From Streptococcus infantarius subsp. infantarius ATCC BAA-102 (GTDB lineage Bacteria > Bacillota > Bacilli > Lactobacillales > Streptococcaceae): DNA of 48,146 bases. This document shows, in pieces, positions 26,872-35,945 of the stretch. The notes under the pieces were generated by a model, which did no database searches, was not told where the DNA came from, and saw only the letters and a program-made list of their open reading frames with translations. Where the stretch lies: contig NZ_DS572685.1 in NCBI RefSeq assembly GCF_000154985.1, positions 1 through 48,146 of the forward strand. Reading direction: 5' to 3'. A program made the translations under genes and the position numbers. The first letter of the stretch is position 1; every line of letters starts with the position of its first letter.

Positions 26872-27303
26872 ATGAAAAAAGTTTGTTTTGTTTGCTTAGG
26901 AAATATTTGTCGTAGTCCAATGGCTGAGTTTGTGATGAAAGATTTGGTTACTAGTGAAAATCTATTAATTGAAAGTCGTGCGACTTCTAACTGGGAACAT
27001 GGAAATCCTATTCATCACGGGACACAAGGTATTTTTAAAAAGCATCATATTGCTTATGATTATCAAAAATCATCACAACAGATTTCTTATCAAGATTTTC
27101 GAGATTTTGATGTCATCATTGGGATGGATACGAATAACGTGGCAGATTTAAAAGAAATGTCACGATGACGATTTGATGAAAAAATCTTTCTTTTTGTAGA
27201 TGGTGGTGTACCAGATCCATGGTTTACAGGTGATTTTGATGCTACCTATGAGTTGGTTAAGTGTGGCTGTGAACAATGGCTAGCGCGACTAAGAAATTCT
27301 TAA
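26872..27303 (+). pseudogene. Low-molecular-weight protein tyrosine phosphatase, in-frame stop
   Basis: ATG at 26872 (TAGGAGAG upstream) starts MKKVCFVCLGNICRSPMAEF, which contains the complete active-site P loop CLGNICRS. The frame is interrupted by TGA at codon 99 (27166-27168) after DLKEMSR, then continues in the same frame with RFDEKIFLFVDGG and VPDPWFTGDF, carrying the general-acid Asp motif DPW, to a TAA at 27303. Total 143 codons, normal for the family. A single G to T change (GGA to TGA) would explain it. The truncated product lacks the general acid and is expected to be inactive. Confidence 0.85.
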
Positions 27304-27320
27304 AGAGAAGTTGAGTAAAA

Positions 27321-27701
27321 ATGAAAAAAATCAAAATAACCAGAGGACGTCTTGAGCTTCTGACGGTTTTAATTCTTATCATTTGTGGTTTGTCGGTCTT
27401 TACTTTATCGGTAAAATCAAAGACAACCTTAACGTATGACAATGGCAAAATCACGTACACGGGTTATGTGGTCAATCACCGTATGAATGGTCAAGGTAAG
27501 TTGACTTATGAAAATGGGGATTGCTACGAAGGTAATTTTAATGATGGTGTGTTTGAAGGTCAGGGCGTCTTTACTTCACATTCTGGTTGGATTTATAAAG
27601 GTGGATTTAAAAATGGTCAACCAGATGGTGAAGGCACTCTAACAGCACAAAATGGTAAGGTATATACAGGAACCTTTAAACAGGGGATTTTTCAAAAATG
27701 A
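27321..27701 (+). CDS. MORN-repeat protein with N-terminal membrane anchor
   Basis: 126 aa. One membrane segment at about residues 12-30, preceded by positively charged residues, then about four MORN repeats (YTGYVV..., YEGNFNDGVFEGQG, YKGGFKNGQPDGEG, YTGTFKQG) exposed outside. Such small MORN proteins sit beside the OatA-type acyltransferase in several streptococci; function unknown. The TGA stop overlaps the next ATG (27698), so the pair is translationally coupled. Confidence 0.85.
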   Translation: MKKIKITRGRLELLTVLILIICGLSVFTLSVKSKTTLTYDNGKITYTGYVVNHRMNGQGKLTYENGDCYEGNFNDGVFEGQGVFTSHSGWIYKGGFKNGQPDGEGTLTAQNGKVYTGTFKQGIFQK

Positions 27702-29491
27702 GAATAAAATGGTTTTCAATGGTTAGGGTAATTGGGCTTTTCCTAGTTCTGCTCTATCATTTCTTTAAAACGGCCTTTCCAGGCGGTTTTATCGGTGTTG
27801 ACATTTTCTTTACTTTCTCAGGGTATTTGATTACAGCTTTGCTAATTGATGAGTATTCGAGAAACAAGAAAATTGATCTTTTAGGATTTTATAAGAGACG
27901 TTTTTATCGGATTGCTCCACCGCTAATTTTGATGATTTTGATTGTCATGCCATTTACTTACTTGGTTCGTAGAGACTATGTGGCAAGTATTGGTAGTCAA
28001 GTGGCTGCAGCAATTGGTTTTACAACAAATTTCTTTGAAATTATCACAGGTGGTAATTACGAAACGCAATTTATCCCACATCTCTTTGTTCACACGTGGA
28101 GTTTGGCAATTGAGATGCATTTCTATTTAATCTGGGGATTCATAGTTTGGTTATTGGGAAGACATCAGGATAATTTGGCAAAATTCCGTAGTTTGATTTT
28201 TGCGATTTCGGCAGCCTTTTTTGCTGGAAGTTTCCTAACGATGTTTGTCCGAGCTTTCTTCGTTGATAATGTTTCAACGATTTACTTCTCATCTTTGACG
28301 CATAGTTTCCCATTCTTCTTAGGGGCTATGGCGGCGACGATGACTGGTATCAGAGAAACAACTATTCGTTTTAAAAAGAATGTTCGCTTGTGGTCTACAA
28401 AACGTAGTATCGTCACAATGCTAGTGAGCGCAGCTCTCTTAGTTTTATTGATGTTTACTTTGAAATTTGACCAACGCATCACTTATTTATTTGGATTTGT
28501 TTTAGCAAGTTTATTTGCTACGGTAATGATTTATGCGGCGCGTGTCCTAAATGACCAAACGCCAAATGCAAAAGAATCTGCTATTATCAACTATTTAGCT
28601 GATGTTAGTTATGGTGTTTATCTTTTCCACTGGCCATTTTACATTATCTTTACACAGTTGATGTCAAATGGATTTGCTGTTGTGCTGACGGTTATTCTAT
28701 CGTTGGTATTTTCAACCTTATCTTATTATGTGATTGAACCATTTCTTGCTGGTAAGCCAGTTAAACTATTTGGTATTTCTTTGGATTTATCTCCTTATAA
28801 GAAATGGCTATATGGTAGCTCAGCTGTTTTAGCTTTGATAACTTTGATAACTGTTGCTACAGCACCAGCTATGGGGAATTTTGAAACAGGGCTCTTGGTT
28901 AACTCACTACAACAAGCTCAAACGAATTTGAATCGTACGCATACTGTGACAGCTGGTGATGCGGGAGCTTTAAGTGATGTAACTGTGATTGGAGATTCTG
29001 TTGCACTACGTTCAAGTGCTGCATTCTCAAGCCTGCTTCCTAATGCTCAATTAGATGCAGCGGTAAGTCGTAGTTTTGACAATGCGTTTGAAATTTTTCA
29101 AAATGAGATTTCGAGTGGAACACTTTCTAAGACAACAGTGCTTGCAATTGGTGTAAATTCACTCGACCATTATCAAGAAGACATTCAACAATTTATTGAT
29201 GCTTTGCCAGATGGTTATCGCTTGATTATTGTGACACCATATAATGCTAGCGATAAAGCGAAAGTTAAGCAGGCGCGTGATTATGAATTGAGTTTACCGA
29301 AAACGTACAATTACATTACTATTGCTGATTGGTACAAGACAGCAACGAGTCATCCAGAAATTTGGAATGGTACTGACGGTGTTCACTACAGTGATGCTAA
29401 TACGACAGGTGCTGACCTCTATGTTAAAACTATTCAAAAAGCAATTGATAAATCTGCTAAGAGACCTGCCAAAGGTGAATCTAATAGTTAA
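27698..29491 (+). CDS. Membrane O-acyltransferase with SGNH domain (OatA-like)
   Basis: 597 aa. Residues about 1-390 are an acyltransferase-3 domain with about ten membrane segments (GLFLVLLYHFF with the conserved His, FTFSGYLIT, HTWSLAIEMHFYLIW). After the last membrane segment (about 370-390) comes an extracellular SGNH esterase-like domain with the block I Ser in VIGDSVALRSS, the block III Asn in AIGVNS and the block V Asp-His pair in GTDGVHYSD. This architecture transfers acetyl groups to peptidoglycan muramic acid (lysozyme resistance) in OatA; activity on peptidoglycan is inferred. Coupled to the MORN protein upstream. Confidence 0.88.
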   Translation: MRIKWFSMVRVIGLFLVLLYHFFKTAFPGGFIGVDIFFTFSGYLITALLIDEYSRNKKIDLLGFYKRRFYRIAPPLILMILIVMPFTYLVRRDYVASIGSQVAAAIGFTTNFFEIITGGNYETQFIPHLFVHTWSLAIEMHFYLIWGFIVWLLGRHQDNLAKFRSLIFAISAAFFAGSFLTMFVRAFFVDNVSTIYFSSLTHSFPFFLGAMAATMTGIRETTIRFKKNVRLWSTKRSIVTMLVSAALLVLLMFTLKFDQRITYLFGFVLASLFATVMIYAARVLNDQTPNAKESAIINYLADVSYGVYLFHWPFYIIFTQLMSNGFAVVLTVILSLVFSTLSYYVIEPFLAGKPVKLFGISLDLSPYKKWLYGSSAVLALITLITVATAPAMGNFETGLLVNSLQQAQTNLNRTHTVTAGDAGALSDVTVIGDSVALRSSAAFSSLLPNAQLDAAVSRSFDNAFEIFQNEISSGTLSKTTVLAIGVNSLDHYQEDIQQFIDALPDGYRLIIVTPYNASDKAKVKQARDYELSLPKTYNYITIADWYKTATSHPEIWNGTDGVHYSDANTTGADLYVKTIQKAIDKSAKRPAKGESNS

Positions 29492-29497
29492 TATCAA

Positions 29498-29523
29498 AAG
29501 TCAACTTCGGTTGGCTTTTTTTG
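29498..29523 (+). terminator. Acyltransferase gene terminator
   Basis: Arms AAGTCAAC and GTTGGCTT around a TTCG loop, then TTTTTT. Confidence 0.9.
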
Positions 29524-29582
29524 TGTGTAAAACTACCATTTTATATTAGGAAATATGACATCAAAAATTCTGCAAAAGCCTC

Positions 29583-29611
29583 TTTACATCAATAGTTTGT
29601 AGCGTTATAAT
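29583..29611 (+). promoter_or_regulatory. Near-consensus sigma-A promoter
   Basis: TTTACA (29583-29588), 17-bp spacer, TATAAT (29606-29611). It is among the best promoters in the window and points at a 25-codon ORF. Confidence 0.85.
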
Positions 29612-29650
29612 ACATGTGATATAAAACGTGAGAAGAAGGGAGAGAAAAAG

Positions 29651-29728
29651 GTGGCTGAATTGTTCTATGACGTCTTAGCAAGCTTCTGGATTTCTATTGC
29701 TGGTGTTGATTCACGTTGGGGAAAATAA
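29651..29728 (+). CDS. Unrecognised 25-residue hydrophobic peptide
   Basis: GTG start with AGAAGGGAG about 10 nt upstream and a strong promoter at 29583. The peptide begins VAELFYDVLASFW, continues ISIAGVDSRWGK and stops. It is amphipathic/hydrophobic with a charged C-terminal tail and two Trp. It is not a thr leader peptide (no Thr or Ile run). The pattern of an acidic start, hydrophobic core and Trp plus basic end loosely recalls Fst-type toxins, but the Fst Pro-Gly core is absent. A long terminator hairpin follows at 29804. It may be a signalling peptide, small membrane protein or toxin; function unknown. Confidence 0.5.
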   Translation: MAELFYDVLASFWISIAGVDSRWGK

Positions 29729-29803
29729 TCAAATTATAAAAATAAGGGAACTTAGAAAAAACTAGATGTTGTCAAAGTTTTCAAATAGTTATTGAGCGTT
29801 TGT

Positions 29804-29861
29804 AGAGTAAGGGATGAAGCTGTTACTTGGTAGGAAATAGCTTTGCCTTACTCTTTTTTTG
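29804..29861 (+). terminator. Long hairpin terminator downstream of the 25-residue ORF
   Basis: Perfect 9-bp outer arms AGAGTAAGG (29804-29812) and CCTTACTCT (29846-29854), an inner AAGCT/AGCTT helix (29817-29821, 29839-29843), then TTTTTT. It could end the small-ORF transcript or act as an attenuator before thrC. The rest of the gap from 29729 to 29803 shows nothing I can name. Confidence 0.7.
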
Positions 29862-29899
29862 ATAAATTGCATAAATTTGTATAAATCTTCTGATAATTA

Positions 29900-29908
29900 T
29901 GATACAAT
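29900..29908 (+). promoter_or_regulatory. Extended -10 promoter of thrC
   Basis: TGATACAAT (TG plus TACAAT) lies 37 bp upstream of the thrC ATG, downstream of the hairpin terminator, so thrC can be transcribed independently. Confidence 0.55.
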
Positions 29909-29944
29909 GGGTGCAAGACTATCTATTAATACGAGGAATTTTTG

Positions 29945-31429
29945 ATGACGTTAATTTACCAATCAACTCGCGACGAAAATAACAAAGTGACTGCTAGCCA
30001 AGCTATTTTACAAGGATTGGCAACTGACGGCGGACTCTTCACCCCAACGTCACTTCCAGAAGTGGCTTTGGACTTTGATGCTTTAAAAGATGCTTCATAC
30101 CAAGAAGTGGCTAAACTGGTTCTATCAGCGTTTTTGGATGATTTTACAGAAGAAGAATTAGATTACTGTATCAATTCAGCTTATGATGAAAAATTTGACA
30201 CACCTGCCATTGCTCCAGTCGTTAAACTAGCAGACCAATATAACCTTGAGCTTTTCCATGGTTCAACAATCGCTTTTAAAGATATGGCTTTGTCAATCTT
30301 GCCATACCTTTTGACAACATCAGCTAAAAAACAAGGTGTTGATAATAAAATTGTGATTTTAACAGCAACATCAGGAGATACTGGTAAAGCTGCTATGGCT
30401 GGTTTTGCAGATGTTTCAGGAACTGAAATTATTGTCTTTTATCCAAAAGATGGCGTCAGCAAAATTCAAGAACTTCAAATGACAACGCAAACTGGTAACA
30501 ATACGCATGTTGTAGCGATTACTGGTAACTTTGATGATGCTCAAACAGATGTTAAACGTATGTTTAATGACGTGGCTTTACGTGAAAAATTGCTTGCGCA
30601 CAAGACACAATTCTCATCAGCTAACTCAATGAACGTTGGTCGCTTGGTGCCACAAGTTGTTTACTATGTCTACGCTTATGCACAATTGGTTAAAGCAGGT
30701 CATATTAAAGCAGGTGAAAAAGTTAACTTTACAGTACCAACAGGTAACTTTGGTAATATCTTAGCAGCATACTACGCTAGTCAAATTGGTGTTCCAGTTG
30801 GTAAATTAATCTGTGCTTCAAATGAAAATAAAGTTTTAACTGATTTCTTCACAACAGGTACATATGATAAAAAACGTGAGTTTAAGGTGACAACAAGTCC
30901 ATCAATGGATATCTTGGTATCATCTAACTTGGAACGTTTGATTTTCCACCTTTTGGGCAACGATGCTGCTAAAACAAAAGACTTGATGGAAAAACTTGTA
31001 TCTGAAGGAGAGTACACTCTTTCAGGTGCTAATCAAGCTATTCTTGATATGTTTGAAGCTGGTTTTGCAACGGAAGCTGAAACATCAGCTGAAATCAAAC
31101 GTGTTTATGATGCTTGTGACTATGTTGAAGACCCACACACAGCTGTTGCGTCAGCTGTTTATCAAAAATATGTTGAACGAACTGGTGATCATACGCCAAC
31201 TGTTATTGCGTCTACAGCAAGTCCTTATAAATTCCCACGTGTTGCCGTAGAAGCTGTTAGTGGACAAGCACCAGCAGATGACTTTGCTGCGGTAAAAGAA
31301 CTTGAAAAATTGTCAGGTGTCGCTATTCCAAAAGCTGTCAACGGACTTGAGACAGCTGAGGTTCGCCACAAAACAGTTGTTGCTACAAGTGATATGCAAA
31401 AAGCTGTTGAAGATTATTTAGGACTTTAA
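29945..31429 (+). CDS. thrC: Threonine synthase
   Basis: 494 aa PLP enzyme; converts O-phosphohomoserine to threonine. Seen: N-terminal ATDGGLFTP motif, Lys112 in STIAFKDMALS as the PLP Schiff base, TATSGDTGKAAMAGF and the PTGNFGN phosphate-binding region. The length corresponds to the longer subfamily of threonine synthases. ATG at 29945 with GAGG upstream; a TTG one codon earlier is less likely. Monocistronic with a terminator after it. Confidence 0.95.
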   Translation: MTLIYQSTRDENNKVTASQAILQGLATDGGLFTPTSLPEVALDFDALKDASYQEVAKLVLSAFLDDFTEEELDYCINSAYDEKFDTPAIAPVVKLADQYNLELFHGSTIAFKDMALSILPYLLTTSAKKQGVDNKIVILTATSGDTGKAAMAGFADVSGTEIIVFYPKDGVSKIQELQMTTQTGNNTHVVAITGNFDDAQTDVKRMFNDVALREKLLAHKTQFSSANSMNVGRLVPQVVYYVYAYAQLVKAGHIKAGEKVNFTVPTGNFGNILAAYYASQIGVPVGKLICASNENKVLTDFFTTGTYDKKREFKVTTSPSMDILVSSNLERLIFHLLGNDAAKTKDLMEKLVSEGEYTLSGANQAILDMFEAGFATEAETSAEIKRVYDACDYVEDPHTAVASAVYQKYVERTGDHTPTVIASTASPYKFPRVAVEAVSGQAPADDFAAVKELEKLSGVAIPKAVNGLETAEVRHKTVVATSDMQKAVEDYLGL

Positions 31430-31443
31430 AAATTATAAAGTAA

Positions 31444-31476
31444 GAGCTGAGGCTGGTTCTCGGCTTTTCTTTTTGT
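31444..31476 (+). terminator. thrC terminator
   Basis: Arms AGCTGAG and CTCGGCT around GCTGGTT, then TTTCTTTTTG. Confidence 0.8.
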
Positions 31477-31488
31477 TACGATAGAATT

Positions 31489-32787
31489 ATGAAACAAACA
31501 AAGAAAATTATTCGATTGGCTTTTCCAGCCATGATGGAAAATCTTTTGCAGATGCTTATGGGGGTAGTAGATAACTATCTTGTTGCACAAGTTGGTTTAA
31601 TTGCTGTCTCTGGGGTCTCTGTAGCTAATAATATTATTACTATTTATCAAGCGATTTTCATTGCTCTTGGTGCGGCGGTCTCAAGTCTAGTTGCCAAAAG
31701 TCTTGGGGAAAAGAACGCTCAAAAATCACTTCACTATCAATCTGAGTCTTTATTGATTACTCTTGGATTGAGTTTAGTTCTTGGTCTCGTTTCTCTTGGC
31801 TTAGGGAAAACGATTCTAACTTGGCTTGGGACAGACGCGGCTGTTACGCAAGCTGGCGGTCTTTATCTTGCGATTGTCGGTGGTTTGATTGTTAGTTTAG
31901 GGATGATGACGACCCTGAGTGCTTTTTTACGGGCTTTGGGAAAACCACAACTACCAATGTATATCAGTTTGCTGACCAATGTCTTAAATGCAGGTTTGTC
32001 AGCTGTAGCGGTATTTATTCTGCATTGGGGGATTGTTGGTGTTGCTTGTTCAACAGTTCTGGCACGCTTGGTTGGAACGCTGTTGCTAGCCAGTCAGTTA
32101 CCGATTAAAAAGATTATCAAAAACATCCGGTGGACACTGGATAGTGATTTGATTAAAATTGCTTTGCCAGCTGCTGGTGAGCGCTTAATGATGCGCGCAG
32201 GTGATGTGGTTATTGTGGCAATTATCGTTAAGTTTGGAACGGAAGTGGTAGCTGGTAACGCTATTGGAGAAACCTTAACACAATTTAATTACATGCCAGG
32301 GATGGGGATGGCTACGGCTACAGTAATCCTTGTGGCGCATAGCCTCGGGCAGAAGAATATCCAAGAAAGCAAGCAATTGATTAAGGAATCCTATCTAATT
32401 TCTGTTGCTCTTATGCTTCTTGTTGGAGCTACAATTTACTTTTCTGGAGGTTACTTAACGCACTTGTTTACCTCTAATCAAGCCGCTCTAGATGCTAGCC
32501 TTGTTGTTTTGTTTTATTCGTTCGTTGGTGGGCCGGCAACAGCGGGAACCTTGATATTTACGGCAGCTTGGCAAGGGTTAGGAAATGCAAAACTCCCGTT
32601 TTATGCAACGACATTTGGAATGTGGGTTATTCGAATTATTTCGGGTTACGTGCTTGGTGTGAGTCTGCACTTAGGTCTAACTGGAGTGTGGTTAGCGACC
32701 GTAGCGGACAATATTTTCCGTTGGATTTTCTTATATATTCTATATAAGAAATATATGAATTCTTTTCAAGAATCTACTATTAAATAA
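31489..32787 (+). CDS. MATE family efflux transporter
   Basis: 432 aa with about twelve membrane segments in two homologous halves. Seen: the N-terminal IIRLAFPAMMENLLQMLMG, typical of the MATE/DinF-like MatE repeat, and the second repeat beginning IKIALPAAGERLMMRAGD. Such proteins export cationic compounds or drugs with Na+ or H+; substrate unknown. The start ATG follows closely on the thrC terminator with a weak ribosome binding site. Confidence 0.88.
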   Translation: MKQTKKIIRLAFPAMMENLLQMLMGVVDNYLVAQVGLIAVSGVSVANNIITIYQAIFIALGAAVSSLVAKSLGEKNAQKSLHYQSESLLITLGLSLVLGLVSLGLGKTILTWLGTDAAVTQAGGLYLAIVGGLIVSLGMMTTLSAFLRALGKPQLPMYISLLTNVLNAGLSAVAVFILHWGIVGVACSTVLARLVGTLLLASQLPIKKIIKNIRWTLDSDLIKIALPAAGERLMMRAGDVVIVAIIVKFGTEVVAGNAIGETLTQFNYMPGMGMATATVILVAHSLGQKNIQESKQLIKESYLISVALMLLVGATIYFSGGYLTHLFTSNQAALDASLVVLFYSFVGGPATAGTLIFTAAWQGLGNAKLPFYATTFGMWVIRIISGYVLGVSLHLGLTGVWLATVADNIFRWIFLYILYKKYMNSFQESTIK

Positions 32788-32801
32788 CTAACAGGATTTT
32801 T

Positions 32802-32826
32802 AACCAGATGAACGTCTGGTTTTTTC
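32802..32826 (+). terminator. MATE gene terminator
   Basis: Arms AACCAGA (32802-32808) and TCTGGTT (32815-32821), then TTTTTC. Confidence 0.9.
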
Positions 32827-32896
32827 ATTGTAAAAAATAATAGAAAAAGCTGAAAACATTTTCTTCTAAAAAATCGAAAAAAAGGGAGCAAAATCC

Positions 32897-32925
32897 TTGC
32901 AAACCACTGTTAAATCTGATATTAT
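32897..32925 (+). promoter_or_regulatory. Promoter of the S10-spc superoperon
   Basis: TTGCAA (32897-32902), 17-bp spacer, TATTAT (32920-32925). It is the only good sigma-A promoter seen upstream of rpsJ. Confidence 0.82.
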
Positions 32926-32931
32926 GTACTG

Positions 32932-33063
32932 GTGCTGTTAATACAGTTACTTTAGCTATGATACAAGAGGTTGCGACACGCTCGGTTGCACTGCCACGCA
33001 AAGACGTGTTGGTTTTCTTGAGGAGCTAGCCTATTATCTTAAATAGACGAAAAGGAGAAAAAG
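32932..33063 (+). promoter_or_regulatory. Structured 5' leader of the S10 operon
   Basis: A 130-nt leader before rpsJ with a G/C-rich block GACACGCTCGGTTGCACTG and matching CGTGTT (about 32975-33010) that can fold into a stem of ACACG/CGTGT. Leaders of r-protein operons bind an encoded protein (L4 in enterobacteria) for feedback. Which protein acts here is not visible. Confidence 0.5.
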
Positions 33064-33372
33064 ATGGCAAACAAAAAAATCCGTATCCGTTTGAAAGCAT
33101 ACGAACATCGTACACTTGACACAGCGGCAGAAAAAATTGTTGAAACTGCAACACGTACAGGTGCTTCAGTAGCTGGACCAGTTCCACTTCCAACTGAACG
33201 TAGTTTGTACACAATTATTCGTGCGACTCACAAATACAAAGATTCTCGCGAACAATTTGAAATGCGTACTCACAAACGCTTGATCGATATCATCAACCCA
33301 ACTCAAAAAACAGTTGACGCTTTGATGAAATTGGATCTTCCAAGTGGTGTTAACGTAGAAATCAAACTCTAA
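33064..33372 (+). CDS. rpsJ: 30S ribosomal protein S10
   Basis: 102 aa, first gene of the S10 operon. Begins [19 protein letters not shown] and contains GPVPLPTE, typical S10. Binds 16S rRNA in the 30S head and, in its second role, pairs with NusB in rRNA antitermination. AAAGGAG upstream of the ATG. Confidence 0.98.
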   Translation: MANKKIRIRLKAYEHRTLDTAAEKIVETATRTGASVAGPVPLPTERSLYTIIRATHKYKDSREQFEMRTHKRLIDIINPTQKTVDALMKLDLPSGVNVEIKL

Positions 33373-33381
33373 TAAGGATTT

Positions 33382-33455
33382 GATGATTGAGCACAAAAAA
33401 CGCTCGTTAAAAACTTTTTTGAGCATGAAAAGCGCTCATTAAAAACTTTTTAAAT
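33382..33455 (+). repeat. Tandem duplicated hairpin in the rpsJ-rplC gap
   Basis: Two copies of GCTC(G/A)TTAAAAACTTTTT (33402-33419 and 33434-33451), 32 bp apart, each preceded by a matching GAGC that forms GAGC/GCTC hairpins. Each unit looks like a weak terminator. Confidence 0.75.
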
Positions 33456-33481
33456 AAATAAAGTAAAGGAAATATTCTCTC

Positions 33482-34108
33482 ATGACAAAAGGAATCTTAG
33501 GGAAAAAAGTGGGAATGACTCAAATCTTCACTGAATCTGGTGAATTTATCCCTGTTACTGTCATCGAAGCAACTCCAAACGTTGTGCTTCAAGTGAAAAC
33601 TGTTGAAACAGATGGTTACGAAGCAGTTCAAGTTGGTTTTGACGACAAACGTGAAGTATTGAGCAACAAACCTGCCAAAGGCCATGTAGCAAAAGCTAAC
33701 ACAGCTCCTAAGCGCTTCATTCGTGAATTCAAAAACATTGAAGGCTTAGAAGTTGGTCAAGAAATCACAGTTGATACATTCGAAGCTGGAGATGTTGTTG
33801 ATGTAACTGGTACATCTAAAGGTAAAGGTTTCCAAGGTGTTATCAAACGCCACGGTCAATCTCGTGGACCAATGGCTCACGGATCTCGTTATCACCGTCG
33901 TCCAGGTTCTATGGGACCTGTTGCGCCTAACCGTGTTTTCAAAAACAAACACTTGGCAGGACGTATGGGTGGTAACCGTGTGACAATCCAAAACCTTGAA
34001 GTTGTCCAAGTTATCCCAGAGAAAAACGTTATTCTTATCAAAGGTAACGTACCAGGTGCTAAGAAATCTCTTATCACTATCAAATCAGCAGTTAAGGCTG
34101 CTAAATAA
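33482..34108 (+). CDS. rplC: 50S ribosomal protein L3
   Basis: 208 aa. Starts [16 protein letters not shown], contains the long loop [20 protein letters not shown] that reaches toward the peptidyl transferase centre with the GSMGP Gln/Met-modified region. One of the two early 50S assembly initiators. In order after S10 as usual. Confidence 0.98.
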   Translation: MTKGILGKKVGMTQIFTESGEFIPVTVIEATPNVVLQVKTVETDGYEAVQVGFDDKREVLSNKPAKGHVAKANTAPKRFIREFKNIEGLEVGQEITVDTFEAGDVVDVTGTSKGKGFQGVIKRHGQSRGPMAHGSRYHRRPGSMGPVAPNRVFKNKHLAGRMGGNRVTIQNLEVVQVIPEKNVILIKGNVPGAKKSLITIKSAVKAAK

Positions 34109-34131
34109 TAAGAAAGGAGAAAACAGTTAAA

Positions 34132-34755
34132 ATGGCAAACGTAAAACTATTTGACCAAACTGGTAAAGAAGTTAGCTCAGTTGAGTTGAACGATGCTATC
34201 TTCGGTATCGAACCAAACGAATCAGTAGTATTTGATGTCGTTATCAGCCAACGCGCTAGCCTTCGCCAAGGTACTCACGCAGTTAAAAACCGCTCTGCAG
34301 TATCTGGTGGTGGTCGTAAACCATGGCGTCAAAAAGGAACTGGACGTGCTCGTCAAGGTTCTATCCGCTCACCACAATGGCGTGGTGGTGGTGTAGTCTT
34401 CGGACCAACTCCACGTTCGTACGGATACAAACTTCCACAAAAAGTTCGTCGCCTTGCATTGAAATCAGTTTACTCAGCTAAAGTTGCTGAAGATAAATTT
34501 GTAGCTGTAGAAAGCCTTTCATTTGCAGCTCCAAAAACTGCTGAATTCGCAAACGTACTTTCAGCTCTTAACGTTGACTCAAAAGTACTTGTAATCCTTG
34601 AAGAAGGAAACGAATTTGCAGCTCTTTCTGCACGTAACCTTCCAAACGTTAAAGTTGCAACTGCAACAACTGCAAGTGTTCTTGATATCGTAAACAGCGA
34701 CAAACTTCTTGTTACTAAAGAAGCAATCTCTACAATCGAGGAGGTTCTTGCATAA
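34132..34755 (+). CDS. rplD: 50S ribosomal protein L4
   Basis: 207 aa. The extended loop with [15 protein letters not shown] and [13 protein letters not shown] lines the peptide exit tunnel. In some bacteria L4 feeds back on the S10 leader. The stop overlaps the rplW start (ATAATGA). Confidence 0.98.
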   Translation: MANVKLFDQTGKEVSSVELNDAIFGIEPNESVVFDVVISQRASLRQGTHAVKNRSAVSGGGRKPWRQKGTGRARQGSIRSPQWRGGGVVFGPTPRSYGYKLPQKVRRLALKSVYSAKVAEDKFVAVESLSFAAPKTAEFANVLSALNVDSKVLVILEEGNEFAALSARNLPNVKVATATTASVLDIVNSDKLLVTKEAISTIEEVLA

Positions 34756-35051
34756 TGAATTTGTACGACGTAATCAAAAAACCAGTAATCACTGAAAAAT
34801 CAATGAACGACCTCGAAGCAGGTAAATATACATTCGAAGTTGACTCTCGTGCGCACAAACTTTTGATCAAACAAGCTGTTGAAGCTGCTTTTGATGGAGT
34901 TAAAGTTGCAAACGTGAACACTGTAACAGTTAAACCAAAAGCAAAACGTGTTGGTCGTTACACTGGTTTCACTTCAAAAACTAAAAAAGCTATCATCACT
35001 CTTACAGCTGATTCTAAAGCAATCGAGTTGTTTGCAGCTGAAGCTGAATAA
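34755..35051 (+). CDS. rplW: 50S ribosomal protein L23
   Basis: 98 aa. Starts [16 protein letters not shown], the conserved L23 N terminus. Located at the exit of the peptide tunnel, where trigger factor and SRP dock. Overlaps rplD by one base; GAGGAGG lies inside the end of rplD. Confidence 0.98.
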   Translation: MNLYDVIKKPVITEKSMNDLEAGKYTFEVDSRAHKLLIKQAVEAAFDGVKVANVNTVTVKPKAKRVGRYTGFTSKTKKAIITLTADSKAIELFAAEAE

Positions 35052-35068
35052 TCTAAGGAGGAAATAAC

Positions 35069-35902
35069 GTGGGTATTAAAGCTTATAAACCAACGACAAA
35101 TGGTCGTCGTAATATGACTTCTTTGGATTTTGCTGAAATCACTACAAGCACTCCTGAGAAATCATTGCTTGTTTCACTTAAAAACAAAGCTGGTCGTAAC
35201 AACAACGGTCGCATCACTGTACGTCACCAAGGTGGCGGTCACAAACGTCACTACCGTTTGATTGACTTCAAACGTAACAAAGATGGCGTTGAAGCAGTTG
35301 TAAAAACTATTGAGTATGATCCAAACCGTACAGCTAACATCGCTCTTGTACATTACACTGACGGTGTGAAAGCTTATATCCTTGCACCTAAAGGTCTTGA
35401 AGTTGGTCAACGTATCGTTTCAGGTCCAGATGCAGATATCAAAGTTGGTAACGCTCTTCCGCTTGCTAACATCCCTGTTGGTACAGTTATTCACAATATC
35501 GAACTTCAACCAGGTAAAGGTGCTGAATTGATTCGTGCTGCTGGTGCTTCTGCACAAGTTCTTGGTCAAGAAGGTAAATACGTGCTTGTTCGTCTTCAAT
35601 CAGGCGAAGTTCGTATGATTCTTGGTACTTGCCGTGCTACAATCGGTAAAGTTGGTAACGAACAACAATCACTTGTAAACCTTGGTAAAGCTGGTCGTAG
35701 CCGTTGGATGGGTGTCCGTCCTACAGTTCGTGGTTCTGTAATGAACCCTAATGATCACCCACACGGTGGTGGTGAAGGTAAAGCACCAGTTGGACGTAAA
35801 GCGCCATCTACTCCTTGGGGTAAACCTGCGCTTGGTCTTAAAACTCGTAACAAAAAAGCTCAATCAGACAAACTTATTATCCGTCGTCGTAACGACAAAT
35901 AA
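35069..35902 (+). CDS. rplB: 50S ribosomal protein L2
   Basis: 277 aa. Starts with GTG after TAAGGAGG. Contains [18 protein letters not shown] and the C-terminal [14 protein letters not shown], with the conserved His near the peptidyl transferase centre. Needed for subunit joining. Confidence 0.98.
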   Translation: MGIKAYKPTTNGRRNMTSLDFAEITTSTPEKSLLVSLKNKAGRNNNGRITVRHQGGGHKRHYRLIDFKRNKDGVEAVVKTIEYDPNRTANIALVHYTDGVKAYILAPKGLEVGQRIVSGPDADIKVGNALPLANIPVGTVIHNIELQPGKGAELIRAAGASAQVLGQEGKYVLVRLQSGEVRMILGTCRATIGKVGNEQQSLVNLGKAGRSRWMGVRPTVRGSVMNPNDHPHGGGEGKAPVGRKAPSTPWGKPALGLKTRNKKAQSDKLIIRRRNDK

Positions 35903-35945
35903 TTTATTAGTCGCTTAGCTTATTAATCATCCGCCAGCTCGGTAG

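Noticed and set aside
27166-27168. TGA read as selenocysteine in the phosphatase
   Set aside because: Streptococci lack selenocysteine insertion, the catalytic Cys is elsewhere (P loop), and no SECIS-like hairpin follows.
29729-29944. T-box riboswitch for thrC
   Set aside because: No AGGGTGG-type T-box sequence or threonine specifier loop; the hairpin looks like an ordinary terminator.
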